A stretch of 64,000 nucleotides of DNA from an uncultured bacterium (GTDB lineage: Bacteria; Bacteroidota; Bacteroidia; Bacteroidales; Bacteroidaceae), in contig CAJMQU010000024.1 in NCBI GenBank assembly GCA_905215555.1, positions 5,352 through 69,351 on the forward strand, written 5' to 3'. A model generated the notes under the pieces. The model searched no databases. It was given only the letters and a program-made list of their open reading frames with translations, and was not told the DNA's origin. Position 1 is the first letter of the stretch; every line of letters starts with the position of its first letter. Of this stretch, positions 47,114 to 56,140 are shown piece after piece. The position numbers and the translations under genes are program-made.

Positions 47114-47146
47114 TTGAGAATCGGATAGCTATTTCTCGTACCTTTG
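47114..47146 (+). promoter_or_regulatory. Promoter of the MATE pump gene
   Basis: TTG at 47114-47116 and TACCTTTG at 47139-47146 form a Bacteroides-type promoter with 22 bases between them. The transcript would begin downstream of an earlier in-frame TTG at 47083, which rules that start out. Confidence 0.65.
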
Positions 47147-47172
47147 CCCCGTTTTTAGAAAGAGGCTTTAAG

Positions 47173-48525
47173 ATGATCAATAAATATGAAGAACGTCTGG
47201 GAACCGAGCGCATGCTGCCATTGGTTTTCAAGATGGCGCTTCCGGCAGTAGCAGCACAATTCGTCAATTTGCTTTATAGCATTGTCGACCGTATCTATAT
47301 CGGACACATACCGGGCATCGGAACCGATGCGTTGGCAGGCGTGGGGGTAACCATTTCTCTTGTCGTACTGATTTCTTCTTTTTCGGCAATTGTAGGTGGA
47401 GGTGGTGCGCCACTGGCTGCCATAGCCCTCGGGCAAGGTGACCGCCAGCGTGCCGGGAAGATATTGGGGAACGGTTTTGTCATGCTGATTCTGTTCACCT
47501 TGCTGACCTCTTCCATAGCCTATACCTTTATGGAGCCTATCCTCCTCTTTACAGGTGCCTCAGAGCATACCTTGGGATATGCCGTCGATTATCTCTCCAT
47601 TTATTTGCTGGGAACCATCTTTGTGGAGATTTCCACCGGACTGAATTCTTTTATCAATGCCCAAGGGCGTCCTGCCATTGCCATGTACTCTGTCCTGATC
47701 GGAGCTTTATTGAATATCGTTCTTGATCCTATCTTTATCTTCTGGTTCGATATGGGAGTAAAAGGTGCGGCTTTGGCTACGGTGATTTCACAGGCTTGTA
47801 GTGCTGCGTGGGTATTGTCTTTCCTTTTTTCCCGAAAGGCTTCTCTGCCTCTTGAGCGACGCTATATGAAATTGAACCGGGGAATTGTAGCTGCGATGCT
47901 GGCTCTTGGTGTATCTCCGTTCATTATGGCAAGTACGGAGAGCCTGGTAGGCTTTGTACTGAATAGTAGCTTGAAGGAGTTTGGAGATATCTACGTCAGT
48001 GCGCTGACTATTTTACAGACCTCGATGCAGTTTGCCAGTGTGCCGCTGACGGGGTTTGCGCAAGGCTTTGTCCCGATTGTGAGTTACAATTATGGGCATG
48101 GAGACAGGCAGCGTGTGAAGGACTGTTTCCGTATTGCCCTGTTTACCATGTTTTCTTTCAATCTGATTCTGATGTTGTTTATGATTCTCTTCCCTTCAAC
48201 GGTTGCATCAGCTTTTACGAGCGATGAACGGCTGATAGAGACGGTTCGTTGGACAATGCCTGTCTTTCTGGGTGGTATGACCATTTTCGGATTGCAACGT
48301 GCTTGCCAGAATATGTTTGTGGCATTGGGACAAGCCAAGATATCCATTTTTATCGCTTTGCTCCGTAAGGCGATTCTTTTGATTCCGTTGGCACTGATAC
48401 TGCCCCGTTTTATGGGAGTGACCGGAGTATATGCGGCTGAGGCAATATCCGATGCTACGGCTGCAATTTGCTGTACGTTGCTGTTCTTTTGGCAGTTCCC
48501 TAAGATTTTGGGAAAGATGAAATAG
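47173..48525 (+). CDS. MATE-family multidrug efflux protein
   Basis: From the ATG at 47173 the protein has 450 residues and twelve predicted membrane helices in two MatE repeats. LGTERMLPLVFKMALPAVAAQFVNLLYSIVDRIYIG at the N-terminus and FGLQRACQNMFVALGQAK in the second half are characteristic of MATE transporters. These exchange Na+ or H+ for organic cations or drugs at the inner membrane. Upstream extension to 47083 would add 30 residues lying across the promoter. It is probably monocistronic; no clear terminator follows. Confidence 0.93.
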   Translation: MINKYEERLGTERMLPLVFKMALPAVAAQFVNLLYSIVDRIYIGHIPGIGTDALAGVGVTISLVVLISSFSAIVGGGGAPLAAIALGQGDRQRAGKILGNGFVMLILFTLLTSSIAYTFMEPILLFTGASEHTLGYAVDYLSIYLLGTIFVEISTGLNSFINAQGRPAIAMYSVLIGALLNIVLDPIFIFWFDMGVKGAALATVISQACSAAWVLSFLFSRKASLPLERRYMKLNRGIVAAMLALGVSPFIMASTESLVGFVLNSSLKEFGDIYVSALTILQTSMQFASVPLTGFAQGFVPIVSYNYGHGDRQRVKDCFRIALFTMFSFNLILMLFMILFPSTVASAFTSDERLIETVRWTMPVFLGGMTIFGLQRACQNMFVALGQAKISIFIALLRKAILLIPLALILPRFMGVTGVYAAEAISDATAAICCTLLFFWQFPKILGKMK

Positions 48526-48579
48526 GGCAGGAGGAAGCTTCCCAACCACTCTTAAAGTGATTATTTTCATCTTATTGGT

Positions 48580-48607
48580 TTGATAATTGAAACTATGATT
48601 AACTTTG
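48580..48607 (+). promoter_or_regulatory. Promoter of the truncated HTH gene
   Basis: TAACTTTG at 48600-48607 matches TAnnTTTG; TTG lies at 48580-48582 (17-base spacing) and also at 48575-48577 (22-base spacing). The start codon follows 28 bases after the -7 box. Confidence 0.55.
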
Positions 48608-48635
48608 TAAGTGCTCATATAATAGTAGTTATTGC

Positions 48636-48869
48636 ATGAGAAATGGAGTAAATGATGATATATTGTCACTTATAAACAAAACGCCCGATTTGTTGATGCT
48701 GGGTGTTGCTGAACGGGTAAAGCAGAGGCGACTGGAAAAAGGCTGGACGCAAAATATGCTTGCTACGAAATCAGGAGTTTCTTTGGCTTCTTACAGGCGT
48801 TTTGAATCGTCAGGAGAAATGTTTCAGTCGTATGGTAAAGAAAAAAAGTCATATAGACTTCTGTCGTGA
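48636..48869 (+). pseudogene. HipB-like HTH regulator, 3' part lost
   Basis: The first ~61 residues (GVAERVKQRRLEKGWTQNML, SGVSLASYRRFESSGE) are a standard HTH_3 domain of the HipB/XRE type in Bacteroides. Immediately after SSGE the sequence leaves the family and ends after 16 foreign residues, where relatives continue for about 35-40 more. The break point coincides with the beginning of the zinc-ribbon nuclease gene, whose start (48832) overlaps by 38 bases in another frame. The lost 3' part is not found after the nuclease gene. The remaining peptide could still fold as a DNA-binding domain; no HipA partner is present. Confidence 0.75.
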
Positions 48870-50595
48870 ATTGAAAGCACAGAACGCTAAAATTACTCTC
48901 TTGGGAACATACAAGGGGTATAACTCTAAAATTGCTGTAAGATGTGATAAATGTGGTTGTGAATGGTCTCCGAGTGCAGCAAGTCTATTGCACGGACATG
49001 GATGTCCCAAGTGTGCCGGAGTCAAACTGAAATCCCATGCAGAATTTGTGAAGGACTTAAAATCACAAAGAGATGATGTTGTCGTAATTGGCCGGTATGT
49101 GAAGGCGCTCGAAAAAACTAAATTCAGATTCTTGAAATGTGGGCATGAATGTGATATTACTCCTGCACATGTTCTTAGTGGTAGGGGATGTCCGGAATGT
49201 GGGCGGTCCCATAAAGGAGCGTCTCAGCGCTTGACGATGGAGATGTTTTTGGAGCGTCTCCATAAAATCGACCCGAATATTGTTGTCAGGAAAGGCGGAA
49301 CGTATATAAACAATCATACCTTTATGCCGCTTCATTGTAATGCCTGTGGGTATGAATACGAAATAACGCCTCATGATGTTCTGAACCAACGTGGCTGTCC
49401 GAACTGCCACAGATCCTGTACCTCCTTTCTAGAGCAGTTCATATATCACTCATTTGCTCATATTTTGGGCAAGCCTAAAGTAATATCAAGAGAGAAAACT
49501 GCGATAGGGGTTGAATTAGACATATATGTACCTAATTTGAAAGTTGCTGTAGAGCCCGGTTCGTGGCATTGGCATAGGAAGCTGGTTACAAAGGACTGGG
49601 AAAAGCATCTCTTGTGTAAAGATAAGGGTATTAAACTTATAACTATATACGACCACTATGATGGTAAGACTGCTCCTTTTGAAAATTGCTTGGTGACACA
49701 GTGCGATCTTGCCTCCCGTCGGAATACAGATAAATTGATTGAAATGACAAGAACTATTCTTTCTGAGTTCGGATTAGACTCAAACCTTGATGCAAGTGAG
49801 TGGGATGAGATTAAAAGGAATGCTCAAATTGATTCGAGAAGGATGAGTACGGAGGAGTTTAAAGAAGAACTATCTAATATTAATGATAAAGTTGAAATTA
49901 TTGGTGATTTTGCAGGAGCCAATACTAGAATTAAAGCACAATGTAAGATTTGTAATTATGAATGGCATGTGCGGCCATCTTCTTTACGTTTAGGTACGGG
50001 GTGTCCTAAATGTGCTGGTACTTTAAAAATGACACATAATGAATTTATTGAAAAATTAAGTCTGCTACAGCCCAATATTATTCCTCTGACAGAATATATC
50101 AACATTGACGCTCGCGTAACAATCAAATGTAAAGTGTGCGGTTATATATGGGCTACCCAACCGTATCACCTTTTAGCGAAATTGAATAGAACGGGTTGTC
50201 CGAAGTGCTCTAATAAGGCACGAAGAAGCCATGATGATTTTGTTGCGGAAATCACACGATTGTTACCTACAATTAAAATTATAGGAACCTATGTGAGCAG
50301 ACATAAACCAATATTAGTACAATGTAGTGAATGTAGTAAGATTTGGCAGGCATATCCAGGGAACTTATTGCGGGGAAGCAGTTGTAAAAGTTGCAAAATG
50401 AAGAATACAATACAACAAAGAAGTAAGAAAATAAGATGTATCACTACAGGAGAGATATTCAGTACATTTAGGGAAGCTGCTGAAAAATACAATATAAACA
50501 GCTCGGCAATCTGTTTGTGCTGTGGTAATAATCCTAAGCGTAAGCATGCTGGAGGATTGGAGTGGGAGTATACTATACTTTCCGATACTCCTTGA
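48832..50595 (+). CDS. Homing-endonuclease-like protein: EDxHD/Vsr-like nuclease between zinc-ribbon repeats, with NUMOD1-like end
   Basis: From ATG 48832 the protein has 587 residues. Three ~65-residue modules with CxxC...GCPKC zinc ribbons (e.g. VRCDKCGCEW...GCPKCAG) come first; a nuclease domain follows at about 198-300 with FLEQF (Glu201), ELDIYVP (Asp230), VAVEPGSWHWH (Glu241, His246/His248) and LITIYDHYD, the layout of EDxHD/Vsr-like homing endonucleases related to I-Bth0305I. Three further ribbon modules (about 340-535) and a NUMOD1-like DNA-binding motif (TTGEIFSTFREAAEKYNINSSAI) finish it. It probably makes a sequence-specific DNA break and moves by homing; target is unknown. It has inserted into, and replaced the end of, the HTH gene. 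An upstream frame start at 48760 is unlikely. Confidence 0.82.
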   Translation: MVKKKSHIDFCRELKAQNAKITLLGTYKGYNSKIAVRCDKCGCEWSPSAASLLHGHGCPKCAGVKLKSHAEFVKDLKSQRDDVVVIGRYVKALEKTKFRFLKCGHECDITPAHVLSGRGCPECGRSHKGASQRLTMEMFLERLHKIDPNIVVRKGGTYINNHTFMPLHCNACGYEYEITPHDVLNQRGCPNCHRSCTSFLEQFIYHSFAHILGKPKVISREKTAIGVELDIYVPNLKVAVEPGSWHWHRKLVTKDWEKHLLCKDKGIKLITIYDHYDGKTAPFENCLVTQCDLASRRNTDKLIEMTRTILSEFGLDSNLDASEWDEIKRNAQIDSRRMSTEEFKEELSNINDKVEIIGDFAGANTRIKAQCKICNYEWHVRPSSLRLGTGCPKCAGTLKMTHNEFIEKLSLLQPNIIPLTEYINIDARVTIKCKVCGYIWATQPYHLLAKLNRTGCPKCSNKARRSHDDFVAEITRLLPTIKIIGTYVSRHKPILVQCSECSKIWQAYPGNLLRGSSCKSCKMKNTIQQRSKKIRCITTGEIFSTFREAAEKYNINSSAICLCCGNNPKRKHAGGLEWEYTILSDTP

Positions 50596-50636
50596 AACAT
50601 ATGTAAACTTTCCAATGAAAAATCTCTAAAACCAAA

Positions 50637-50668
50637 GTAGGAAGAAAACCCCTTCGTTCTCTTCCTAC
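50637..50668 (-). terminator. Hairpin between the nuclease gene and the end of the fimbrial operon
   Basis: GTAGGAAGA (50637-50645) and TCTTCCTAC (50660-50668) form a perfect 9-bp stem. Read on the minus strand it is followed by TTTGGTTTT, so it suits termination of the fimbrial operon, and it may also stop plus-strand transcripts. Confidence 0.55.
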
Positions 50669-50735
50669 CCGATTCTTTATTTCAAAAGTTTTTTCTTATG
50701 TAACAAAGACCTTTTTCATTGTTCCTTGTCCTTTT

Positions 50736-52667
50736 TTACGGTACTATCGTCGCTTCCGTCACATTCACCGTTACCGTCACCTTCTTAGCCGCATCCGATA
50801 GATTCTGGATTTCAAAGGTTGCCGTTGCATTCGCGGGGAATGGCCCTGTTGGGAAATCCTTCGCATTCTGATCCAGTGTCAGGGTGTAGTCCACGGCTTC
50901 GGTGTCATGTCCCACCGCTTTGTCAGCTTTCAGCCAGGCGGGCAGACCGGAAAGCTTGCTGCCACCTTTGGCAGTCACGGTCAGCTTCATGGACGAAGTA
51001 GTGCCCGCATTCTCCTGTTTTTGCATACTGAGCACTCCGGTTGTCACATCCGGTGTTTCAGTACCCGCAGTGTAGGAATTAGCCCCATCCGGTTCCGATG
51101 GCGTACTTGCCGCCGCTGCAACCGTAGGTACTCCTACTGCGGCTTTCACCACAATCTGGCTTTCCTCACGTCCCGCCTTGCTGCGCAATACAATGATGGC
51201 TTTCGGAAACAGATTTCCCGTATACTCTGTGTTTTTTGACACCTTGCAGGTATAGCCAACCGATCCGGCACGGGTCACCACATCCTTCGTGATTTCCGTC
51301 TTCAGCCATTCGGCACTTCCGCCCGGAGAACTTGTATAGACAATGCTACATTCCGCTTCCGAATTACTGGTGAAAGGTATGCTGAAATATTCGGTTTCAT
51401 CTGGTGAGACGGTAGCTTCATTATTGCCTGCAATGGTAGTTGCTCCAGCTCCTGCCAGCGTTCCGATAGCTAGTTCATTTTCCGGCTGATACTCGAAATC
51501 CCCTCCGTCCGTCCAGTCCGAGACGGTGATGTTCACATCCAGTTTGAACGGGTCGGCATCCGTGATACGGACTGTGTACCGGTGATTGGGCTTCACCTCG
51601 ATGTAACCGCCCGTACCCGCTACCGACTGTTCAAAATCCACCATATAACTCACGTCCTGCGGCGGGTCCGTCATGTTCAGCGCATACTTGCCCTTGATAA
51701 TCAGATACCCCTTGTCGGCAATCGGACTGGGATAACTGTAGAAAGCGCCTGTCTGCGTTCCTTTATTGGCATCAACGCCGTCAAAGTCACGGTCGGGATA
51801 AGTGATGAGCGTTTTAGCAGGGTCTGCATCCTCCACAGGAACCACCGGGAAGAAAGTAATCCCTTTGCGGCCGTGTCCCATCGATACACTGGTAATGGTG
51901 AGATGCGAGAGCTTCTCGTCATTGATAATGTCGAAACGGGAGACGATACGCGAGAGCGTCATGTTGATGCGTGTACGTGAACCCATACTGATGTCCCGCA
52001 AATCAAGTGCGGGGCTGTAAGAACCCACCATCGGCAGGGGCGTCAGCAATACGTCAGTGGCTTCGAAAGGGTCCAGCAACGGGGTGGTAAAGGTGAGGAA
52101 ATCCGTCTCGGTCGGTACACCCGCCTTCGTCACGACGTTGTAATCCGCACCCGGGGAACTCTGTTCCAGCGGGGTGAAGACGGTGTATTCCGCTCCGGCT
52201 TTCAGCAATTTCGGCTGGTTGGCAATGCAGTAGAACTTGGTGAACAGGCCTTTCTTGGGGCGAAGGGTGGCGAGTGCCACGTTGTTACCTTCCACGGTCA
52301 GGATGATTTTGGTCGCGTTGGGGACGGTGGAACCATCTGCGCGGTAGCAGAACCGTTCCTGATAGGTGTACGGGCCTTCCTCCTTGTCCGAGGAGAACAC
52401 ATAGATGTCCAATGAAGTGATTTCATTCTCTTCGGTGGTGGCGATGGGGGCATCGGCACGGGTGGCGACACGGGTATCGGTGCCCGCCGTCTTTATGTTC
52501 AGCTTGTTCTGGAAGCCGAGGATGACTTCGCGGCGTGTGGGGTCACCGGCCAGCGGGTCATCGCCGGGAGTGGTTGCCGGCAGCACTTCCGCTTCGCTGC
52601 AACCCGCAAGTGAGAGGGCAAGCAAGCCTATCACCCATGCGGAAAACTGTTTTCTGTTTTTAATCAT
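50736..52667 (-). CDS. Fimbrillin-family (type V pilus) lipoprotein, third paralogue
   Basis: The 643-residue lipoprotein has Cys23 in LSLAGCSE. Residues about 40-370 are the fimbrillin-type tandem beta-sandwich with ITSLDIYVFSSDKEEGPYTY, KKGLFTKFYCIANQ and SRFDIINDEKLSHLTI, closely matching the protein at 56141-59443 (DIYAFGSEKEEGPYTF, RKGLFTKFYCVANQ). The C-terminal ~250 residues are Ig/BACON-like beta domains. Such proteins are pilus subunits processed at the surface, where Arg-specific cleavage and strand exchange polymerise them; the VATRADAP stretch is a plausible site. It is the last gene of the operon and ends before the hairpin at 50637-50668. Confidence 0.82.
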   Translation of the reverse strand: MIKNRKQFSAWVIGLLALSLAGCSEAEVLPATTPGDDPLAGDPTRREVILGFQNKLNIKTAGTDTRVATRADAPIATTEENEITSLDIYVFSSDKEEGPYTYQERFCYRADGSTVPNATKIILTVEGNNVALATLRPKKGLFTKFYCIANQPKLLKAGAEYTVFTPLEQSSPGADYNVVTKAGVPTETDFLTFTTPLLDPFEATDVLLTPLPMVGSYSPALDLRDISMGSRTRINMTLSRIVSRFDIINDEKLSHLTITSVSMGHGRKGITFFPVVPVEDADPAKTLITYPDRDFDGVDANKGTQTGAFYSYPSPIADKGYLIIKGKYALNMTDPPQDVSYMVDFEQSVAGTGGYIEVKPNHRYTVRITDADPFKLDVNITVSDWTDGGDFEYQPENELAIGTLAGAGATTIAGNNEATVSPDETEYFSIPFTSNSEAECSIVYTSSPGGSAEWLKTEITKDVVTRAGSVGYTCKVSKNTEYTGNLFPKAIIVLRSKAGREESQIVVKAAVGVPTVAAAASTPSEPDGANSYTAGTETPDVTTGVLSMQKQENAGTTSSMKLTVTAKGGSKLSGLPAWLKADKAVGHDTEAVDYTLTLDQNAKDFPTGPFPANATATFEIQNLSDAAKKVTVTVNVTEATIVP

Positions 52668-52727
52668 GATCTTATTGTTATTAATCGGTTATTTACTGAT
52701 ATTTAGCAAGTTATTCATATTGCTGAA

Positions 52728-54929
52728 TTAAGGAGCGACGGGTGCGGCCGGACTTACCAGCACTGTCACGTCTTCCATGCCCGAGATATTGTTTTTCAGC
52801 ACAATCGGTGCGGCGGTGAAGTCGGTGACGGAATCTTTCACGGTCAGGGTGAATACCTGGCTGCCGGTGGCATCCGTCGGCTGGGTTCTTGCAAAGGGAG
52901 TGGTCTCTGCAACAGTGAACCAGGACGACAATGTGCTCGCCGTCACACCCTGCGGGGAAGTCACCTTCACTTCAACGGTGGCTGCGGCGGTGCGGGGCAC
53001 ATCGGTAATCTTATTGTCGGCGTAGGCGGCTCCGCCCGTAGTGCCCGTCAGCTCAATCGTCGTAATGGCAGGGTCAAGCAGTTCCACCGTCAGTTCTAGT
53101 TTCTTGGTGTCGTCACCCAGACTGATGATTTCGAACTTGCTGTTCGCGTCACTGGTTGCCGTCACATCCTTCAGTGTGAGCGTATAATACTCCTCTACCG
53201 GAGTGGCAACGGATACATCCGTGTCGGGTGTGCCCGTGGTGCTTGGGGTAGGACCTGTGGCAGCTTTCGATACCTCCAGCCAGGGAAGCGTGTTAGGCAA
53301 CACCAACTTCGTGCCGAAGGGACAGCTTGCTCCGAGCGTGATGCGGCTCTTACTGGTCTTATACATCGTGAGCTTGTTGTTTGCCTTATCGTACAGGTTG
53401 AAGTTCCCCGTAGCCGCATCCGGTGTAGCGAAATCCAGTACCGGGGCTGTGGCGGGCGGTACGATGGTCAGCGTAGTATACACCGACTCATCCTGCGAAG
53501 CTGATTCATTGGCAAGTGTCAATGTAACAGGAACATACGGTGCATCAGCAGTCAGTGTGTATTTGAAGGTCATGGTGGTGGTAATCACTCCGTCCACCAC
53601 TTCCGACTGGTAACTGGCAACGTCATGTGTCAACCAGTCGATGTCCCATCCGGTTGTGGTGCTGAACTTCGGCTGTACCTTGCCGCTGGCCGTGGCGGTC
53701 AGTGTGATAGTTTTCTCCGTACCGTCGGCCGTCACGCTGATTTCCTTGGTGGTGACGGGCGTTTCGGTTCCTTCCACATTCAGTGCAGTCACCACGGGTG
53801 CTGCGTTATCGGGTTTGATGATAACTCCGCCGCCACTGGTCCAGTCCACGATTTCGAAGAAAGCGGTGATGGTGGCTTCCATCACTTCCTTGATGTGCAG
53901 GGTGTAGCGGGTGTTGGCTACTACGTCCATGAACGTGGGATCACCGCCGCCTTCGGGAACCCGTTGTATATCAAGATGGTACTCCACCGGAACGGGGTCT
54001 TTCTGCATCGGGTTCTGGTATTTGCCCTTGATGATGAGGAACGCCTTGTCCGTATCTTTGAGCGGATAAGTATAAAGGGCGCTTTCCGTCACTCCCTGGT
54101 TGGCTTTGGGCAGCATGAGGTAACTGCCTTCGGCGGTGGGGTACTGGATGAGGCTGGCGGTACGTCCGGCAGGATCAAGTTCCGCCAGCGTGCCCGGCAT
54201 CACGGTGGATTGGTTTCGTCCGTTGCCCAGCGATACGCTTTCGATAATCAGTCCCGTCTTGGCGGATTCGTTGTCGATGTCGAAGCGGCTCACGCGGCGT
54301 TTCAGTTCGATGTTCACTGTGGCGATGTTGCCCAGTATCTTTGTTGTACCGCTTCCGGTCATCACCAGCGGGGTGCCCAGTGCGGTGCCTGTCGGGAGTA
54401 GTTTGGCGGTGAAGTACTTTTCGAAATCTGTAGCTTTCGTACCTTCGGTCTCGATGGCTCCGGTGGCGGCGTTGGTGGTCACTGCCGTCAGGGGATTGAT
54501 TGCGGTTCCGTCAGCCTGGTAGAGCGTGGTGCTGTTTGCCACGCAATACAGTTTCAGGTTGGGGATGCCTTTCAGTTCCGTAGGGAAGATGGATGCTTTC
54601 CGGTCGGTTCCTGCACCGCTCAGTTTGAAGGTTTTGGCTGCGGTGTTGTCATCCGCGGCGGCCGTCCACTTTTCCAGATACTGGTAGTCTCCGCCGTCGG
54701 CGGTAGCGGCAAACACATAGATATCCAGATTATCAATCTGGTTTTCACTCTCGGAAGCGATGGCGCGGGTGTATTCCTGCGACTCTCCTCCGCCACTAAA
54801 TACGAGACGGATCTCTTTGCCTTGCGCTCCGCCTGTGGGAGTGTCGTCAATGCCCAACTCGTTCTGGCTGCATCCTGCAAGCAGGGCCAGCAGGGCGGGC
54901 ATCCAAAGCATGTTACTTTTTTTCATCAT
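52728..54929 (-). CDS. Fimbrillin-family lipoprotein, second paralogue
   Basis: The 733-residue lipoprotein has Cys20 in LLALLAGCSQ. NLDIYVFAATADGGDYQYLEKW, IPNLKLYCVANSTTLY and KRRVSRFDIDNESAKTG place the N-terminal ~370 residues in the same fimbrillin fold as its two neighbours, though less similar than those are to each other. Residues 375-733 are a series of Ig/BACON-like domains with many Thr and Val. It probably forms a shaft or accessory pilin. It follows the HU-like gene on the same strand across a gap that contains repeat array 4. The TRAIASES stretch is the equivalent of the processing region. Confidence 0.8.
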   Translation of the reverse strand: MMKKSNMLWMPALLALLAGCSQNELGIDDTPTGGAQGKEIRLVFSGGGESQEYTRAIASESENQIDNLDIYVFAATADGGDYQYLEKWTAAADDNTAAKTFKLSGAGTDRKASIFPTELKGIPNLKLYCVANSTTLYQADGTAINPLTAVTTNAATGAIETEGTKATDFEKYFTAKLLPTGTALGTPLVMTGSGTTKILGNIATVNIELKRRVSRFDIDNESAKTGLIIESVSLGNGRNQSTVMPGTLAELDPAGRTASLIQYPTAEGSYLMLPKANQGVTESALYTYPLKDTDKAFLIIKGKYQNPMQKDPVPVEYHLDIQRVPEGGGDPTFMDVVANTRYTLHIKEVMEATITAFFEIVDWTSGGGVIIKPDNAAPVVTALNVEGTETPVTTKEISVTADGTEKTITLTATASGKVQPKFSTTTGWDIDWLTHDVASYQSEVVDGVITTTMTFKYTLTADAPYVPVTLTLANESASQDESVYTTLTIVPPATAPVLDFATPDAATGNFNLYDKANNKLTMYKTSKSRITLGASCPFGTKLVLPNTLPWLEVSKAATGPTPSTTGTPDTDVSVATPVEEYYTLTLKDVTATSDANSKFEIISLGDDTKKLELTVELLDPAITTIELTGTTGGAAYADNKITDVPRTAAATVEVKVTSPQGVTASTLSSWFTVAETTPFARTQPTDATGSQVFTLTVKDSVTDFTAAPIVLKNNISGMEDVTVLVSPAAPVAP

Positions 54930-54976
54930 TTGTCTATACTTTTATTTGAAAGTTAATAATCTTATTATAAGGCTTT

Positions 54977-55095
54977 TATCGGCCCGTACTGTTACAGCAC
55001 CCGTAAACGGTCAGTTATGCCGGTCGTAATAGTACTGTTACGCCGCCCGCAAGTGGCCGGTTACGGCACTCGTAACAGTATGGCTGCCGGTTGCT
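54977..55095. repeat. Array 4: five units, 23-bp period, GTAAC...GTTAC dyads
   Basis: GTTAC or a one- or two-base variant lies at 54991, 55014, 55037, 55060 and 55083, exactly 23 bases apart. The clearest unit is the dyad GTAATAGTACTGTTAC at 55026-55041. The array fills most of the gap between the HU-like and the fimbrillin genes and would be transcribed as part of the operon. Confidence 0.85.
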
Positions 55096-55105
55096 GTTGC
55101 TTATT

Positions 55106-55900
55106 TTATCCCAACGGGTTTTCCTCTATGCTGCCTTCTCCGCCGCTGCTGCTGCCTCCTCCTGAGGGAGCCGTACCGATATAAATGGTCTTCGTCACAC
55201 TGCGCGGAACTTTCAGCAGCGTCTTACTGTTGCCGCTGAACTGTGTGGTTACTTGCAGTTCATACGTGCCGTCAGCCAACTCGGCGGGGATAATGAATGT
55301 CAGTTTCGAAGGGTCGTTCGTTACCCAGAGGTCTTCGGTCACTTTGGTTTCCTTGTCCTTGCTGCTCGTCAGGGTGATACCCACCTTTGGGTCAGTCCCC
55401 GCTATTTTCAGCCTGCCGCCCGTAAGTGTGAAAGCACGTCCTGCGGTGGCTGAGGCGTCGAGTGCACGGGTGGAAGCATCCTGCACGCCGCCGATGTACA
55501 TGGCACTACCTTTTTCGCCGATAATCCCCACGGTGGTTTGCTTGATGGCTTCCCGCAGGTCGGCGCCTACGTTGAAGTTCACCACGATGGAGTTCTTTGC
55601 CGGATTCCAGGTGGAGTTCTCTATGATGCCCCGGAAGCTGACGGAAGCGTAGTATAACCCTGTGTTCACGCTCACTCCGGTCATCAGCAGCCGCTTGATG
55701 ACACGCTTCTGCAGGTCGAAGACGTGGCGGATGGTTTCCTCACGCAGACCGGAGTCTTCGGCTTTCAGTTCGGCAATGATGCGGTTTTCATCCGCGTTGC
55801 CGATGGAGACGGGGACGAGGATCATGTCCTCCTTGTTGTCCACGGTCACGGTGTTGTCCGCCAACTGGCCGTTGATTTGATACTTGATTTCGTTTGCCAT
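55106..55900 (-). CDS. HU/IHF-like protein with DUF4469 domain
   Basis: The 264-residue protein has no signal peptide. The first ~125 residues resemble the HU-like DNA-binding domain of the Bvu_2165 type (ETIRHVFDLQKRVIKRLLMTGVSVNTGLYYASVSFRG), and residues about 140-245 form a DUF4469 Ig-like domain (KVGITLTSSKDKETKVTEDLWV). A Gly/Ser-rich tail (GTAPSGGGSSSGGEGS) follows. Members are thought to bind DNA in the cytoplasm. Its place inside an operon of exported pilins is unexpected; it could be a local regulator or nucleoid protein, and this is inference. Confidence 0.78.
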   Translation of the reverse strand: MANEIKYQINGQLADNTVTVDNKEDMILVPVSIGNADENRIIAELKAEDSGLREETIRHVFDLQKRVIKRLLMTGVSVNTGLYYASVSFRGIIENSTWNPAKNSIVVNFNVGADLREAIKQTTVGIIGEKGSAMYIGGVQDASTRALDASATAGRAFTLTGGRLKIAGTDPKVGITLTSSKDKETKVTEDLWVTNDPSKLTFIIPAELADGTYELQVTTQFSGNSKTLLKVPRSVTKTIYIGTAPSGGGSSSGGEGSIEENPLG

Positions 55901-56011
55901 AATCTCTATGTTTTTATAATTAGTAATGTCGGTAAAACCGTAGTTCTGCCGGGTTGATAAATCAGATAATTAGGGCATGAGGAATGAGTTTCTTGGAGAA
56001 AAGCTGCTCAG

Positions 56012-56115
56012 CGGATTGATAATCCGTTGAAATGGGAGGGTATTTCACAAAAAAATCATTCCAACATGTCAAAGAACGAAAGTTGTGTATCTCGTTCAAA
56101 CGGATTTGTAATCCG
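56012..56115. repeat. Two related 15-bp dyads in the gap before the HU-like gene
   Basis: CGGATTGATAATCCG (56012-56026) and CGGATTTGTAATCCG (56101-56115) have the same 6-bp arms and lie 89 bases apart in the 240-base gap between the HU-like gene and the large fimbrillin. They can form hairpins in the operon transcript. No other feature was seen in this gap. Confidence 0.6.
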
Positions 56116-56140
56116 CCGGAACGTACAGAGTTACATATCT

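Noticed and set aside
47083..47172. Upstream TTG start of the MATE gene
   Set aside because: The promoter TTG/TACCTTTG (47114-47146) lies downstream of it.
53625..54401. A 258-codon plus-strand frame opposite a fimbrillin gene
   Set aside because: Composition and position mark it as an antisense shadow of the G+C-rich gene 52728-54929.
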